A stretch of DNA of 64,000 nucleotides from an uncultured Duncaniella sp. (GTDB lineage Bacteria; Bacteroidota; Bacteroidia; Bacteroidales; Muribaculaceae): NCBI RefSeq assembly GCF_910578445.1, contig NZ_CAJTQC010000011.1:18399-82398 (forward strand), given 5' to 3'. The notes beneath the pieces are model-generated. The model saw only the letters and a program-made list of their open reading frames with translations, ran no database searches and was not told the origin of the DNA. The position numbers and the translations under genes are program-made. Numbering within the stretch: position 1 is the first letter of the stretch; the number at the start of each line of letters is the position of its first letter. Positions 1 through 9,348 of the stretch are shown here, in pieces.

Positions 1-1
1 T

Positions 2-997
2 GAAAATTTCCAGGAATCAGCCGATGAAGTAGCATTCGAGCTTGAGGCTGGCCAAAACTATACGCTTTCAGGCACAGTCGACTTCAATCTTACACCAGTC
101 ACTTTACGAGGCGACAAATACAACCGTCCTTATGTAGAGATCATAAAACAAGGATGCATCTCGACTCAAGCCGGACTCAAAATCAAAAACATCAATTTTG
201 ACATGTCGGCAGCAGAGGCTCAGAGCTTCATCGCTCTAAGCAGCACTCCAAGCGAGAGCATCACGACAGAAGCGCTGGGCTTTAAAGCACTGGGTGCAAA
301 TCAGAATTGCTACGTCATCATGGGACAGATCTCAGTCGAATCATGCAACTTCCGCAATATGCCAGGAAGCATCCTTTGGGGCAACAAGCAGCCTTACAGC
401 ATGAACGACTTCCGCATCACGGATTGCATTGTCCAGCTTAACAATTCAACTTCCGCGACATTCATCAATCTGTGGGATTCAAGTATCTCAACCGGCACGC
501 TCAAGACAATGACGCTGAAAAACAGCACATTCTATAACCTTGTCGAAAATAATTCCGCATACTTCTTCCGCTACGCCAACCCATCGAGCGCCGACCCGCA
601 GAAGACATTCGGAACAGGAGCCACTTCAACCCATACAATTGACCACTGCACGTTTGACCGCACATTTACCGGCAAAGATTTCGCCAACAATATGCCTACC
701 GTCAACCGTTTTGAAGTCGTGTTCACCAACAACGTGTTCTACGATGTATTCCGCATCTATCAGTACATCCGCAGCACAACCGTTCTCACCAAGACCGAAA
801 ACAACGTCGTATGGGGCAATTTTGCCGGCATCCCGAACAACAACGACCTCAAATATGCCGAAAACATCAATCCGGAATTCGTAGGTCCTACCATTCAGGA
901 ATTTAACCTTGACGAAGCCAAGGGAGGAGTCAACTATCGTCCGCAGAACGCGACCTGCGCAGACAAAAAAATGGGCGACCCCCGCTGGTATGAATAA
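2..997 (+). CDS. Beta-helix DUF4957/DUF5123-like secreted protein, 5' end outside window
   Basis: The frame is open from base 2 with no start, so the N-terminus lies upstream; about 331 residues are visible. The protein is rich in short Asn, Thr and Ser beta-strand repeats (for example IDHCTF, FTNNVFYDV, TENNVVWG), as in right-handed beta-helix proteins, and it ends with GDPRW near the C-terminus. That end is typical of the DUF5123 domain, which follows DUF4957 in Bacteroidales pectin loci. Such proteins are thought to sit outside the cell and bind or process pectic glycans; no catalytic residues can be assigned here. The stop is 21 bases before the SusC start, so it is probably in the same operon. 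The family name rests on recognition of the pattern; a pectate-lyase-like enzyme is the main alternative. Confidence 0.72.
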   Translation, partial: ENFQESADEVAFELEAGQNYTLSGTVDFNLTPVTLRGDKYNRPYVEIIKQGCISTQAGLKIKNINFDMSAAEAQSFIALSSTPSESITTEALGFKALGANQNCYVIMGQISVESCNFRNMPGSILWGNKQPYSMNDFRITDCIVQLNNSTSATFINLWDSSISTGTLKTMTLKNSTFYNLVENNSAYFFRYANPSSADPQKTFGTGATSTHTIDHCTFDRTFTGKDFANNMPTVNRFEVVFTNNVFYDVFRIYQYIRSTTVLTKTENNVVWGNFAGIPNNNDLKYAENINPEFVGPTIQEFNLDEAKGGVNYRPQNATCADKKMGDPRWYE

Positions 998-1018
998 AAA
1001 TCTTAAATTACAACATTC

Positions 1019-4000
1019 ATGAAACACTATATAGCAAAAATCAGCCTCGTTCTCCTGGCCTTTCTGCTGACAGTACCGGCATTCGCACAGGATGTCCTCT
1101 ATCAAGGTACAGTCGTTGACTCGCAGGACGAACCCCTGATCGGCGCGACAGTGCGCGTGCCCGACTCCAAAATAGTAACGATAACCGACATTGACGGAAA
1201 TTTCTCAATCAAAGTTCCTAAAGGCAAAAGTGTGGAGATTTCATATATCGGTTACCTGCCTGTGACTGTCACAAATTTCAACGAGACAAAGATTGTTCTT
1301 AAAGAAGATTCCGAATCTCTTGACGAAGTCGTTGTCGTCGGCTACGGCACACAGAAGAAAGCCCACCTCACAGGTGCGATTTCGACAGTGCCCATGGACG
1401 ACATCAAAGACCTTGCAGACGGCAACCTCGCCTCATCGCTCAGCGGTCTTGTCAACGGTCTCAGTGTAGTCGGAGGTGACTCACGTCCCGGTGACCCCGC
1501 ATCGGTCTACGTCCGCGGTGTCCGCAGCCTCGGTGATGTCGGTTCGACAGTGCAGCAGCCCCTCTTCGTCATCGACGGAGTGGTCTACAACAACGACGTC
1601 AGAGTAGGCAACATCACCACCAACCCCGGTGCTGACGCCTTCAACAACCTTGACCCCAACGATGTGGAGAGCATCACAGTCCTCAAGGACGCATCGGCAG
1701 CTGTCTACGGTTCACGTGCGGCCAACGGTGTCATCCTTGTGACCACAAAGAAAGGTAAACTCGGCGAACCCGTCATCAGCTACAGTGGCACATTCGGTTT
1801 CACCGATGCCGTGTCAAACCCCAAGATGCTCAACGCCTACGACTACGGCCGTCTCTACAACGCCATGGCCGCAGCCGATCCCACCAACACCACTCTCAAC
1901 CGCCTCAACGACCTCTTCCAGGCTGATGAGCTTCAGGCTATGCGTGGTCTCAACTACAACCTGCTCGACGACTACTGGAAGACAGGCTTCACCATGAAGC
2001 ACAACGTAGGTGTAAGCGGAGCTACCGAAAAAGCCAACTACTATGCCAGCATCGGCTACTATGATCAGGACGGCAACCTCGGCAAACTCGACTACAACCG
2101 CTGGAACTTCCGTGCCGGTGTCGACCTCACGCTCAAAAAGTGGGTCAAGGCAAGCGTTCAGGTTTCAGGTGACTACGGCGACAAGAACAATCCTCTCGTG
2201 AAGGTCGGTGGAACCAACCCCGAAAAGCAATACAATCTGCTCCTCACCCATCCTCGTTATATCCCCGAATATGTCAACGGCTACCCCATGGCCTCTTACG
2301 GCCCGACCAACAATCGTGTGAACGCCGATCAGGACTACTCTTTCTCCGTGCTCCAGAACTCAGGCGACTACAGCAAGAACAAAACCTCGAATCTCCAGAT
2401 CAACACCGGTCTTGAACTCGACTTCGGATTCGTTCCCGCGCTCAAAGGTCTTAAGGCCCGCTTCAACTACTCAAAGAGCATCAACACTTCTAAGGCCAAC
2501 CAGTTCGGCTCAGCCTACAACATCTACTACATGAGCGAACGCACCGGCTCAGGCTCACACCTCTACACACCCATCGCAGGTGAAGAGGCCGCCTACGAAG
2601 CCCTCATGACTCCGAGCAACTTCCTCCTTGGCAACAACGGTGTGCCCGTGGCCAACGGACCTGAAGGCGGCTTCCTTAACCGCACTATGGACCGCTCTGA
2701 CAGCTATCAGATGAACTTCACCGTCAACTACAACCGTGATTTCGGTCCTCACTCCATCGGAGCACTCTTCTCGATTGAAAAGAGCGAATTCGAAAACGAA
2801 TATCTTGAAGGCCAAGTGACCTACCCCTACGAATTCGGCACAGGCCAGTCAAACTCAGTTGGTAAGGACTCAAAGGCCACTACCGTCTTCACCCGTTCAG
2901 AAGCCGGCAGCCTCTCATACATCTTCCGCGCCAACTACGCCTACAACAGCAAATATCTCTTCGAGGCACTCCTCCGTATCGACTCTTCGACCAAGTTTGC
3001 TCCCGAAAACTACTGGGGCACATTCCCCTCTGTATCTCTCGGCTGGGTCATCTCTGAAGAAGACTTCTTCAAGGACATCACTTGGATCGACTTCCTCAAA
3101 ATCCGTGCGTCATACGGTCTCACAGGCCGCGACAACACCCTCGCATGGCAGTGGCTTCAGACCTATGGAACCGACAAGGACAAAGGTCCGGTGTTCGGCA
3201 CAGGTAACGAAAACCAGTCAGGCAGCCACATTTCGATGAACGACAAGTCGTCTGTCAACCGTAACGCACATTGGGACAAGAGCCATAAGTTCAATGCCGG
3301 TATCGACATGAATGTGATCCACAGCCACCTCAACGTTGCTATTGACGGCTACTACACATGGGACCGCGAAATGCTCATGCCCTTCAAGGCTTCTGTTCCC
3401 GGAACTATCGGTATCCAGTCTGCCCCGATGAACTACGGTAAGATGAACCAGTATGGTGTTGAACTTTCAGTCAACTGGCGCAGCAACATCGGCAAGGACT
3501 TCCGTTACAAAATCGGTCTCAACACCGGTCTTTCCGACAACAAGGTGCTCCTCATGGACTGGGCAACCAACTATATCTACCGCCAGATTACACACGGCCA
3601 CCGTTCCGACATCGGAACTTGGGGCATGCAGTGTCTCGGTATGTTCCGCAGCTTCCAGGAAATCGACGAATACTTTACGAAGTACAACATCACCTCTTAC
3701 ATGGGTATGACAAAGGATCAGGTGCGTCCCGGTATGCTCATCTACAAGGATGTCCGCGGTCCTCAGCTTCCCGACGGCACATATGCAGAACCCGACGGCA
3801 TCGTTGACCGCGACAACGACCAAGTCCAGCTCTCGAACCGTTCGAACCCCTACGGAATGACACTCAACCTCAACGCCGAGTACAAGAACTTCTCAATCAC
3901 CGCTCAGCTCAGCGGTCAGTGGGGTGGATACACCACCATTCCCTCGGCAGCCCTCAAGCCCGGCGACTCAATCGAGTACACCAACATGCCTTCGTTCTGG

Positions 4001-4363
4001 AATCCTGACAACATGTTTGTCTACAACGACATCTATGACGCTCAGAACCGTCTGCTCCTTGAAGCAAACCGCGACGCTTACTATCCCAACCTCGCTTATT
4101 CAAGCGTCAACAGCGTAAGCTCGACTTTCTGGCGCGTAAGCGCGGCATCACTCCGTCTGACACGTCTGACCCTCGCCTACTCAATTCCTTCAAAATTCAC
4201 AAAGATGGTAGGCATCAACTCGGCACGTTTCAACGTCACCGGCCAGAACCTTCTGAACTTCCTCAATCCTTATCCCGATAAATTTATGAGCCCGATGGCA
4301 GGCAACTACGGCAGCTACCCCAACCTCCGCAGATTCACCGTCGGTGTCAACCTCTCATTCTAA
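1019..4363 (+). CDS. SusC/RagA-type TonB-dependent outer-membrane transporter
   Basis: An outer-membrane transporter that should import oligosaccharides with energy from TonB. The 1114-residue product has a signal peptide (about 1-24, ending VPAFAQ), a CarboxypepD_reg-like beta-sandwich (about 28-95), the SusC hallmark DEVVVVGYGTQKK (from about residue 102), a plug domain (to about 245, with VYVRGVRSLG, PLFVIDGVVYN and SITVLKDASAAVYGSRAANG), and a long beta-barrel ending in VGVNLSF with a terminal Phe. Length and order fit the SusC family. It is followed 12 bases later by its SusD partner. Pectin oligosaccharides are the likely substrate because of the downstream PL1-like lyase and DUF3826 gene (inference). 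No regulator of the locus is visible; it may lie upstream of the window. Confidence 0.96.
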   Translation: MKHYIAKISLVLLAFLLTVPAFAQDVLYQGTVVDSQDEPLIGATVRVPDSKIVTITDIDGNFSIKVPKGKSVEISYIGYLPVTVTNFNETKIVLKEDSESLDEVVVVGYGTQKKAHLTGAISTVPMDDIKDLADGNLASSLSGLVNGLSVVGGDSRPGDPASVYVRGVRSLGDVGSTVQQPLFVIDGVVYNNDVRVGNITTNPGADAFNNLDPNDVESITVLKDASAAVYGSRAANGVILVTTKKGKLGEPVISYSGTFGFTDAVSNPKMLNAYDYGRLYNAMAAADPTNTTLNRLNDLFQADELQAMRGLNYNLLDDYWKTGFTMKHNVGVSGATEKANYYASIGYYDQDGNLGKLDYNRWNFRAGVDLTLKKWVKASVQVSGDYGDKNNPLVKVGGTNPEKQYNLLLTHPRYIPEYVNGYPMASYGPTNNRVNADQDYSFSVLQNSGDYSKNKTSNLQINTGLELDFGFVPALKGLKARFNYSKSINTSKANQFGSAYNIYYMSERTGSGSHLYTPIAGEEAAYEALMTPSNFLLGNNGVPVANGPEGGFLNRTMDRSDSYQMNFTVNYNRDFGPHSIGALFSIEKSEFENEYLEGQVTYPYEFGTGQSNSVGKDSKATTVFTRSEAGSLSYIFRANYAYNSKYLFEALLRIDSSTKFAPENYWGTFPSVSLGWVISEEDFFKDITWIDFLKIRASYGLTGRDNTLAWQWLQTYGTDKDKGPVFGTGNENQSGSHISMNDKSSVNRNAHWDKSHKFNAGIDMNVIHSHLNVAIDGYYTWDREMLMPFKASVPGTIGIQSAPMNYGKMNQYGVELSVNWRSNIGKDFRYKIGLNTGLSDNKVLLMDWATNYIYRQITHGHRSDIGTWGMQCLGMFRSFQEIDEYFTKYNITSYMGMTKDQVRPGMLIYKDVRGPQLPDGTYAEPDGIVDRDNDQVQLSNRSNPYGMTLNLNAEYKNFSITAQLSGQWGGYTTIPSAALKPGDSIEYTNMPSFWNPDNMFVYNDIYDAQNRLLLEANRDAYYPNLAYSSVNSVSSTFWRVSAASLRLTRLTLAYSIPSKFTKMVGINSARFNVTGQNLLNFLNPYPDKFMSPMAGNYGSYPNLRRFTVGVNLSF

Positions 4364-4375
4364 TAACCATACAAG

Positions 4376-6571
4376 ATGAAATTCAAGACATATTCAATAG
4401 CTGCAATGGCTTGTCTGGCTCTTTCGTCATGCTCCGACGACTTCCTGAAGGACATGAAGAACTATGAATCGACAACCCCGGAAGCATACAATTACTATTC
4501 AGGAGCACTCGGACGTCTCGCTGATGTCTACGCCCTCGCCCTTCCCTACGGCAACAGCAGCAGTGTCCCCGTATGGCAAGTTCCGAGCAACGGACGTGCC
4601 GACGACGAGTCTAAATCAACCGAGGAATACAGCGGTTTCGGCTGCTACGTCAACGGTGAAATAACCCTCTCGTCCACTTCGCAGACCAATCCTGTCCCCG
4701 ACTATTTCCAAGGACAGGCCCGCAAGGTGCGCAACTCCACATGGGGCCGCATCCGCAACGTCAACGACGTTATCGCCGGAATCTCCGGAAGCACTCTGAC
4801 ACAGGAACAGAAAAACGAGCTTCTCGGTCAGGCTTACTTCCTCCGCGCGTGGTGCTACTATCTGATGTTCAAGTGGTATGGCGGTGTGCCCATCATCACC
4901 GAAGTGCAGAATCCTGTCCCCGGTCTGAGCACAGCCCGCTCTACTACCAAGCAAACCTTCGAATTCATCTGCGAAGATCTTGACCGCGCAGCCGAGCTCC
5001 TTGCTCCTTTCACCGCAAACGGCGGTTGGGCATCGACCGACTACGGACGCGCCACCACAGCGGCAGCTCTCGCGCTCAAAGGACGCATCATGGTGCTTTA
5101 TGCAAGCCCGCTGTTCAACCGCGCCAACGACAAATCGCGCTGGGAGGCTGCCTACAAGTTCTTTACCGAGGCAATCCCCGAAATCAACAAGTGTGGCAAC
5201 CACCTCGCATACGAAGGCAATCCCGGTGAGAACGCATCCAACTGGGCAAAGATGTTTATCGAAGACGGTGTCAACCCCGAAGCAATCTACGTAGCTCTCT
5301 ACAATCAGATTGCCACAGGCGGTACTCCGGACTATGCCAAGAACAATGACTGGGAACAGGGTATCCGTCCGAGCAACACACTCGGCAGCGGCGGCAAAGT
5401 TCCATCAGCAGCCATAATCGACCTCTTCCCGATGAAGGATGGCAAGCGTCCGTCGAGCTACGACAGCTACACCACCCTCAACCCTTCGGAAATCGCCTAC
5501 AACCCCGAGCTTCCGTTCCTTGACCGTGACCCACGCTTCTACCGCACCTTCGCCTTCCCCGGCGTATGCTGGGCATTCAACGGCAACCCGATGAACTCGG
5601 AAAACCACAATGCCTACAATGGTCCTGACTATCAGCTTTGGAACTATGTATGGTATGCCGACGCTGCCGACCGTGATAACATCGAAAGCGGCAACACCTA
5701 CGGTCCTGACGGACTCATGGGCAATGTAAAGGGCATGTATGTACGCAAGCGCACCGACGACCTCCATGTCAACACTTCGGCCCGCTACGCCTACACTCAG
5801 GGCACAGGCTTCAAGTACTCAGCCGCCCCCTACATGGAAATCCGCTACACCGAAGTGCTTCTCAACTATGCCGAAGCAGCCTGTCAGTCAGGCCACGGCA
5901 ATGAAGCTGTCGAGCAGCTCAAACGCATCCGCGGCCGTGTCGGCTACACATCTGAAAACAACTACGGTCTTCAGAACGGTCTCGAAGGAAACGAGGCGGC
6001 ATGTATGGCAGCAATCCTCTATGAACGCCAGATCGAGTTTGCCTACGAAGGCAAGCGCTTCGACGACCTCCGTCGCTGGATGCTTTTCGACGGCGGCGAT
6101 CAGACTGTCCCCGGAGCACCATCAACATGGACTCTGACCGGATGGGGCGGCAACACATGCACCTATCTCGGTTTCAAACCACTCAACGGCACTCGCCGCG
6201 AGAACATGGAGTTCCGCGTACAGAAAACGTATAACGACGGTCTCGGTGGTGACAAGTGGGGCAGCAACGGTGAGAACCCCGATCCTCTGGCCAAAGTCAA
6301 ACGTCCTGCGGCTATCGACTACCGCTACGACATAGCTCCGCAGCTCACGACTCTTGCTGAATTCTATACCACTTATCTTGAGCGTGCGGTGAAGAAGGGC
6401 GACAACTACAACTCTGCTCACGCGCAACTCTACATGAACTACCAGCCGCAATATTATTTCCCCGGCTTTGCATATGGAGTATCTGTCAACAACGAAGGTC
6501 TCGAACAGACTATCGGATGGAAGGATGCCTCGACAAACGCCGACGGAACATTCGACCCCCTCGCTGAGTAA
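4376..6571 (+). CDS. SusD/RagB-type surface glycan-binding lipoprotein
   Basis: The partner lid protein of the preceding SusC; it captures glycan at the cell surface and delivers it to the transporter. The 731-residue product begins with a lipoprotein signal ending LALSSC, with Cys19 as the lipid-anchored residue, followed by the acidic SDD that is common in surface-exposed Bacteroidales lipoproteins. SusD features include the N-terminal SusD-like helical segment (about 20-240, with the conserved GQAYFLRAWCYYLMFKWYGG-type stretch) and the C-terminal RagB/SusD domain with MEIRYTEVLLNYAEA and YERQIEFAYEGKRFDDLRRW. At 731 residues it is longer than typical SusD (about 550), which suggests inserted loops. 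It is the last gene before a strong terminator. Confidence 0.96.
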   Translation: MKFKTYSIAAMACLALSSCSDDFLKDMKNYESTTPEAYNYYSGALGRLADVYALALPYGNSSSVPVWQVPSNGRADDESKSTEEYSGFGCYVNGEITLSSTSQTNPVPDYFQGQARKVRNSTWGRIRNVNDVIAGISGSTLTQEQKNELLGQAYFLRAWCYYLMFKWYGGVPIITEVQNPVPGLSTARSTTKQTFEFICEDLDRAAELLAPFTANGGWASTDYGRATTAAALALKGRIMVLYASPLFNRANDKSRWEAAYKFFTEAIPEINKCGNHLAYEGNPGENASNWAKMFIEDGVNPEAIYVALYNQIATGGTPDYAKNNDWEQGIRPSNTLGSGGKVPSAAIIDLFPMKDGKRPSSYDSYTTLNPSEIAYNPELPFLDRDPRFYRTFAFPGVCWAFNGNPMNSENHNAYNGPDYQLWNYVWYADAADRDNIESGNTYGPDGLMGNVKGMYVRKRTDDLHVNTSARYAYTQGTGFKYSAAPYMEIRYTEVLLNYAEAACQSGHGNEAVEQLKRIRGRVGYTSENNYGLQNGLEGNEAACMAAILYERQIEFAYEGKRFDDLRRWMLFDGGDQTVPGAPSTWTLTGWGGNTCTYLGFKPLNGTRRENMEFRVQKTYNDGLGGDKWGSNGENPDPLAKVKRPAAIDYRYDIAPQLTTLAEFYTTYLERAVKKGDNYNSAHAQLYMNYQPQYYFPGFAYGVSVNNEGLEQTIGWKDASTNADGTFDPLAE

Positions 6572-6589
6572 TCTTTTGTAACTTGAGAT

Positions 6590-6638
6590 AAATCGTGGGG
6601 AATATGGTTTAAATAACCATCTGTTCCCCACGATTTTT
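6590..6638 (+). terminator. Rho-independent terminator after susD
   Basis: A 13-bp perfect inverted repeat (6590-6602 with 6624-6636) is followed by a T run. The loop contains a second inverted repeat (6604-6609 ATGGTT with 6615-6620 AACCAT), which makes a nested hairpin. It separates the SusCD transcript from the pectate lyase gene. Confidence 0.85.
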
Positions 6639-6753
6639 AACAACTTTTCATTTCGTTTCCGATTAAACCATCAGGAGAAACACCTATCAAATCTCCAGTG
6701 GACAACCTATGATTTATCACAATTCCAACATTATTCTAAAATTCTAATCAACA

Positions 6754-8490
6754 ATGAACCGTCAACTCACAATGTGGACTGTGGCAGCAATGATGGCAAT
6801 ACCATCAGCCATGATGGCACAGTATCCGCAGCTCACCCCCGAAGCGAAGGAGTATTATCAGAAAATGATTACTTCGGCCCGCGAACACGCCGACTCGGCG
6901 TGGGCTATCGCAAAGCCGATTGTTGAAAAGGAAGCCCGCGAAGGCCGTCCGTATGTGCCTTGGGCATCACGCCCCGATGATCTGGTGAAAGCCACAATCC
7001 CGGCGTTCCCCGGAGCGGAAGGCGGAGGCATGTACACTCCCGGCGGACGCGGAGGAAAAGTAATCACTGTCACCAATCTCAACGACAGCGGCCCCGGTTC
7101 ATTCCGCGAGGCATGTGAAACAGGTGGCGCACGAATCATCGTATTTAACGTCGCAGGCATCATCAATCTCAAGACTCCTCTCTATGTCCGTGCCCCCTAT
7201 GTCACAATTGCCGGCCAGACCGCACCGGGCGATGGCATCTGCATTGCAGGCGAGTCATTTCAGGTCGACACTCACGACGTGATTGTCCGTCACATGCGTT
7301 TCCGCCGTGGTGACACACGCGTGCATAACCGCGAAGACTCTTTCGGTGGCAACCCTGTCGGAAACATCATGATTGACCACTGTTCTGCCGAATGGGGGCT
7401 TGATGAAAACATCTCGTTCTACCGTCACATGTATGACCCCAGCGAGGGTCAGTATAAGACCACTGAACTGAAGCTCCCAACTGTCAACGTCACAATCCAG
7501 AACACCATTTCCGCAAAGGCGCTTGACACTTACAACCACGCTTTCGGTTCGACTCTCGGTGGCGAAAACTGTATGTTCACCCGCAATCTCTGGGCAAGCA
7601 ACTCAGGCCGTAATCCTTCAATCGGCTGGAACGGTGTGTTCAACTTCGTCAACAACGTCGTGTATAACTGGGTACACCGTTCATCTGACGGCGGCGACTA
7701 CACTGCCAAGTTCAACATGATCAACAACTACTACAAGCCCGGTCCTGCAACTCCCAAAGACGGCAACATCGGCCACCGAATTCTCAAACCGGAAGCCGGA
7801 CGAAGCAAACTCGACCATAAGGTCTATGGCCGCGTATATGCTGAAGGCAACATCATGGAAGGTTATCCCGAAATTTCAGCCGACAACTGGGCCGGAGGTA
7901 TCCAGATTGAGTCTGATCCCAACACAGGAGAATTCACCGACTACATGCGCGCCAAGACTCCTTTCGAGATGCCCTATGTCCGCGTCACTTCTGCCGAGGA
8001 TGCCTACGATTTCATTCTTAAGAACGTAGGTGCGACTATCCCGACTCGCGACATCATCGACGAACGTATCATCGAAGAAGTAAGAACCGGTGTCCCCTAC
8101 TACGACGAGAAACTCGCCAAGAAAAACCACGGTGACACCTCTGGTCTTGCAGAAAAATCAAGAGCCAAGGACGGTTCGTTCAGATACCGCCGTCTCCCGA
8201 AGGACTCATACAAAGTGGGTATCATCACAGATCCTCTTCAGATGGGTGGCTATCCTGAATACAAGGGAACTCCTTATGTTGACTCCGACAACGACGGTAT
8301 GCCTGACGAATGGGAAATTGCAAACGGTCTGAATCCTCACGATCCTTCTGATGCCAATGGCGACATCACAGGCGACGGATATACAAACATCGAAAAGTAT
8401 ATCAACGGCATCAGCACCAAGACCTACATCGACTGGAAGGACCTCCGCAACAACTACGACACCCTTGCAGCCAAAGGCAAGCTCATGTAA
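6754..8490 (+). CDS. Secreted pectate lyase-like polysaccharide lyase (PL1 type)
   Basis: A predicted lyase that cleaves polygalacturonan by beta-elimination outside the cytoplasm. The 578-residue product has a signal peptide (about 1-22, ending SAMMAQ), the AFPGAEGGGMYTPGGRGG entry motif seen in many Bacteroidetes pectate lyases (from about residue 85), and a parallel beta-helix with VRHMRFRRGD and IMIDHCSAEWG (Asp208-His209 region), which matches the vWiDH pectate-lyase motif. Near the C-terminus DSDNDGMPDEWE and DANGDITGDGYTNIEKY are Asp-rich calcium-binding repeats of the thrombospondin-3 type. It lies 183 bases after SusD, beyond a terminator, so it probably has its own promoter or is read through. 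The exact PL1 subfamily cannot be fixed by eye. Confidence 0.88.
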   Translation: MNRQLTMWTVAAMMAIPSAMMAQYPQLTPEAKEYYQKMITSAREHADSAWAIAKPIVEKEAREGRPYVPWASRPDDLVKATIPAFPGAEGGGMYTPGGRGGKVITVTNLNDSGPGSFREACETGGARIIVFNVAGIINLKTPLYVRAPYVTIAGQTAPGDGICIAGESFQVDTHDVIVRHMRFRRGDTRVHNREDSFGGNPVGNIMIDHCSAEWGLDENISFYRHMYDPSEGQYKTTELKLPTVNVTIQNTISAKALDTYNHAFGSTLGGENCMFTRNLWASNSGRNPSIGWNGVFNFVNNVVYNWVHRSSDGGDYTAKFNMINNYYKPGPATPKDGNIGHRILKPEAGRSKLDHKVYGRVYAEGNIMEGYPEISADNWAGGIQIESDPNTGEFTDYMRAKTPFEMPYVRVTSAEDAYDFILKNVGATIPTRDIIDERIIEEVRTGVPYYDEKLAKKNHGDTSGLAEKSRAKDGSFRYRRLPKDSYKVGIITDPLQMGGYPEYKGTPYVDSDNDGMPDEWEIANGLNPHDPSDANGDITGDGYTNIEKYINGISTKTYIDWKDLRNNYDTLAAKGKLM

Positions 8491-8525
8491 TCTAAAAGTC
8501 TGTAAAAAAATCAATCATCGCTATC

Positions 8526-9194
8526 ATGATTTACAAATCCTGTATAATCGGACTTTTGCTTTCGGCAGTCGCATTGAATGCGGAGGCCGTAGAGCTGAAC
8601 AAGGAAGGCCGTGATCCGGCCTACGTTGAGTCAATCGTCAACCGCTCCAAGAAAATCGTCGACAAACTCGGCATTTCAGACCGGAAAAAGGCCGACGATG
8701 TGACCACCATCATAGCCAACCGCTATTTCAAGCTCAATGACATCTACACAACCCGCGATGCCAAGGTGAAATCCGCAAAGGAGACCCTTACGGGCGATGC
8801 GAAAAATGAAGCTGTCCAAGCTGCACAAAATGAGAAGGACGCTGCCCTCTACCGCAGCCACTTCGAATTTCCGGCTGACCTGTCGCTCTATCTCACCCCT
8901 GAGCAGATAGACGCCGTGAAAGACGGTATGACCTACGGTGTTGTAAAGGTGACATACGACTCGCATCTCGATATGATTCCGACCCTCACCGACGAGGAAA
9001 AGGCTCAGATCAAGGCTTGGCTCATCGAAGCCCGCGAACTTGCAATGGACGCAGAGACTTCCAATAAAAAACATGAAGTCTTCGGCAAATACAAGGGACG
9101 CATCAACAACTATCTCGCAAAACGCGGATATGACCTCAAAAAGGAACGCGAAGCATGGTATGAACGTATCAAGGCCCGCGGAGGAACAATCTGA
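8526..9194 (+). CDS. DUF3826-family secreted protein
   Basis: A 222-residue protein with a signal peptide (about 1-20, ending ALNAEA) and a mostly helical mature part rich in Lys, Asp and Glu. It matches the DUF3826 pattern (VNRSKKIVDKLGI, LTPEQIDAVKDGMTYGV, LTDEEKAQIKAWLIEARELA and a C-terminal KGRINNYLAKRGYDL). DUF3826 proteins recur next to pectin-degradation genes in Bacteroides; their activity is not established as far as I know. It starts 35 bases after the lyase gene and is followed by a strong hairpin, so the two form a transcription unit. An accessory role in pectin breakdown is inferred from position only. Confidence 0.78.
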   Translation: MIYKSCIIGLLLSAVALNAEAVELNKEGRDPAYVESIVNRSKKIVDKLGISDRKKADDVTTIIANRYFKLNDIYTTRDAKVKSAKETLTGDAKNEAVQAAQNEKDAALYRSHFEFPADLSLYLTPEQIDAVKDGMTYGVVKVTYDSHLDMIPTLTDEEKAQIKAWLIEARELAMDAETSNKKHEVFGKYKGRINNYLAKRGYDLKKEREAWYERIKARGGTI

Positions 9195-9213
9195 CGCTCG
9201 TCCATAAAATAAT

Positions 9214-9263
9214 AGGTGCTGAAATCACGTTGCTGATATAAAGGCGCGTTGATTTCAGCACCT
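9214..9263 (+). terminator. Hairpin terminator after the DUF3826 gene
   Basis: A perfect 14-bp inverted repeat (9214-9227 AGGTGCTGAAATCA with 9250-9263) is followed by an AT-rich stretch, CATTTTATAT. It closes the lyase-DUF3826 unit and lies upstream of the next gene. Confidence 0.8.
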
Positions 9264-9348
9264 CATTTTATATAATAAACATAATTAATAGAGTGTAAAG
9301 ATTCCCACATATACAATCATCACGACACTCTGTCTAAATTCTAAAATC

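Noticed and set aside
4616..5203. A 195-codon minus-strand frame inside susD.
   Set aside because: Antisense shadow of a gene with strong family motifs.
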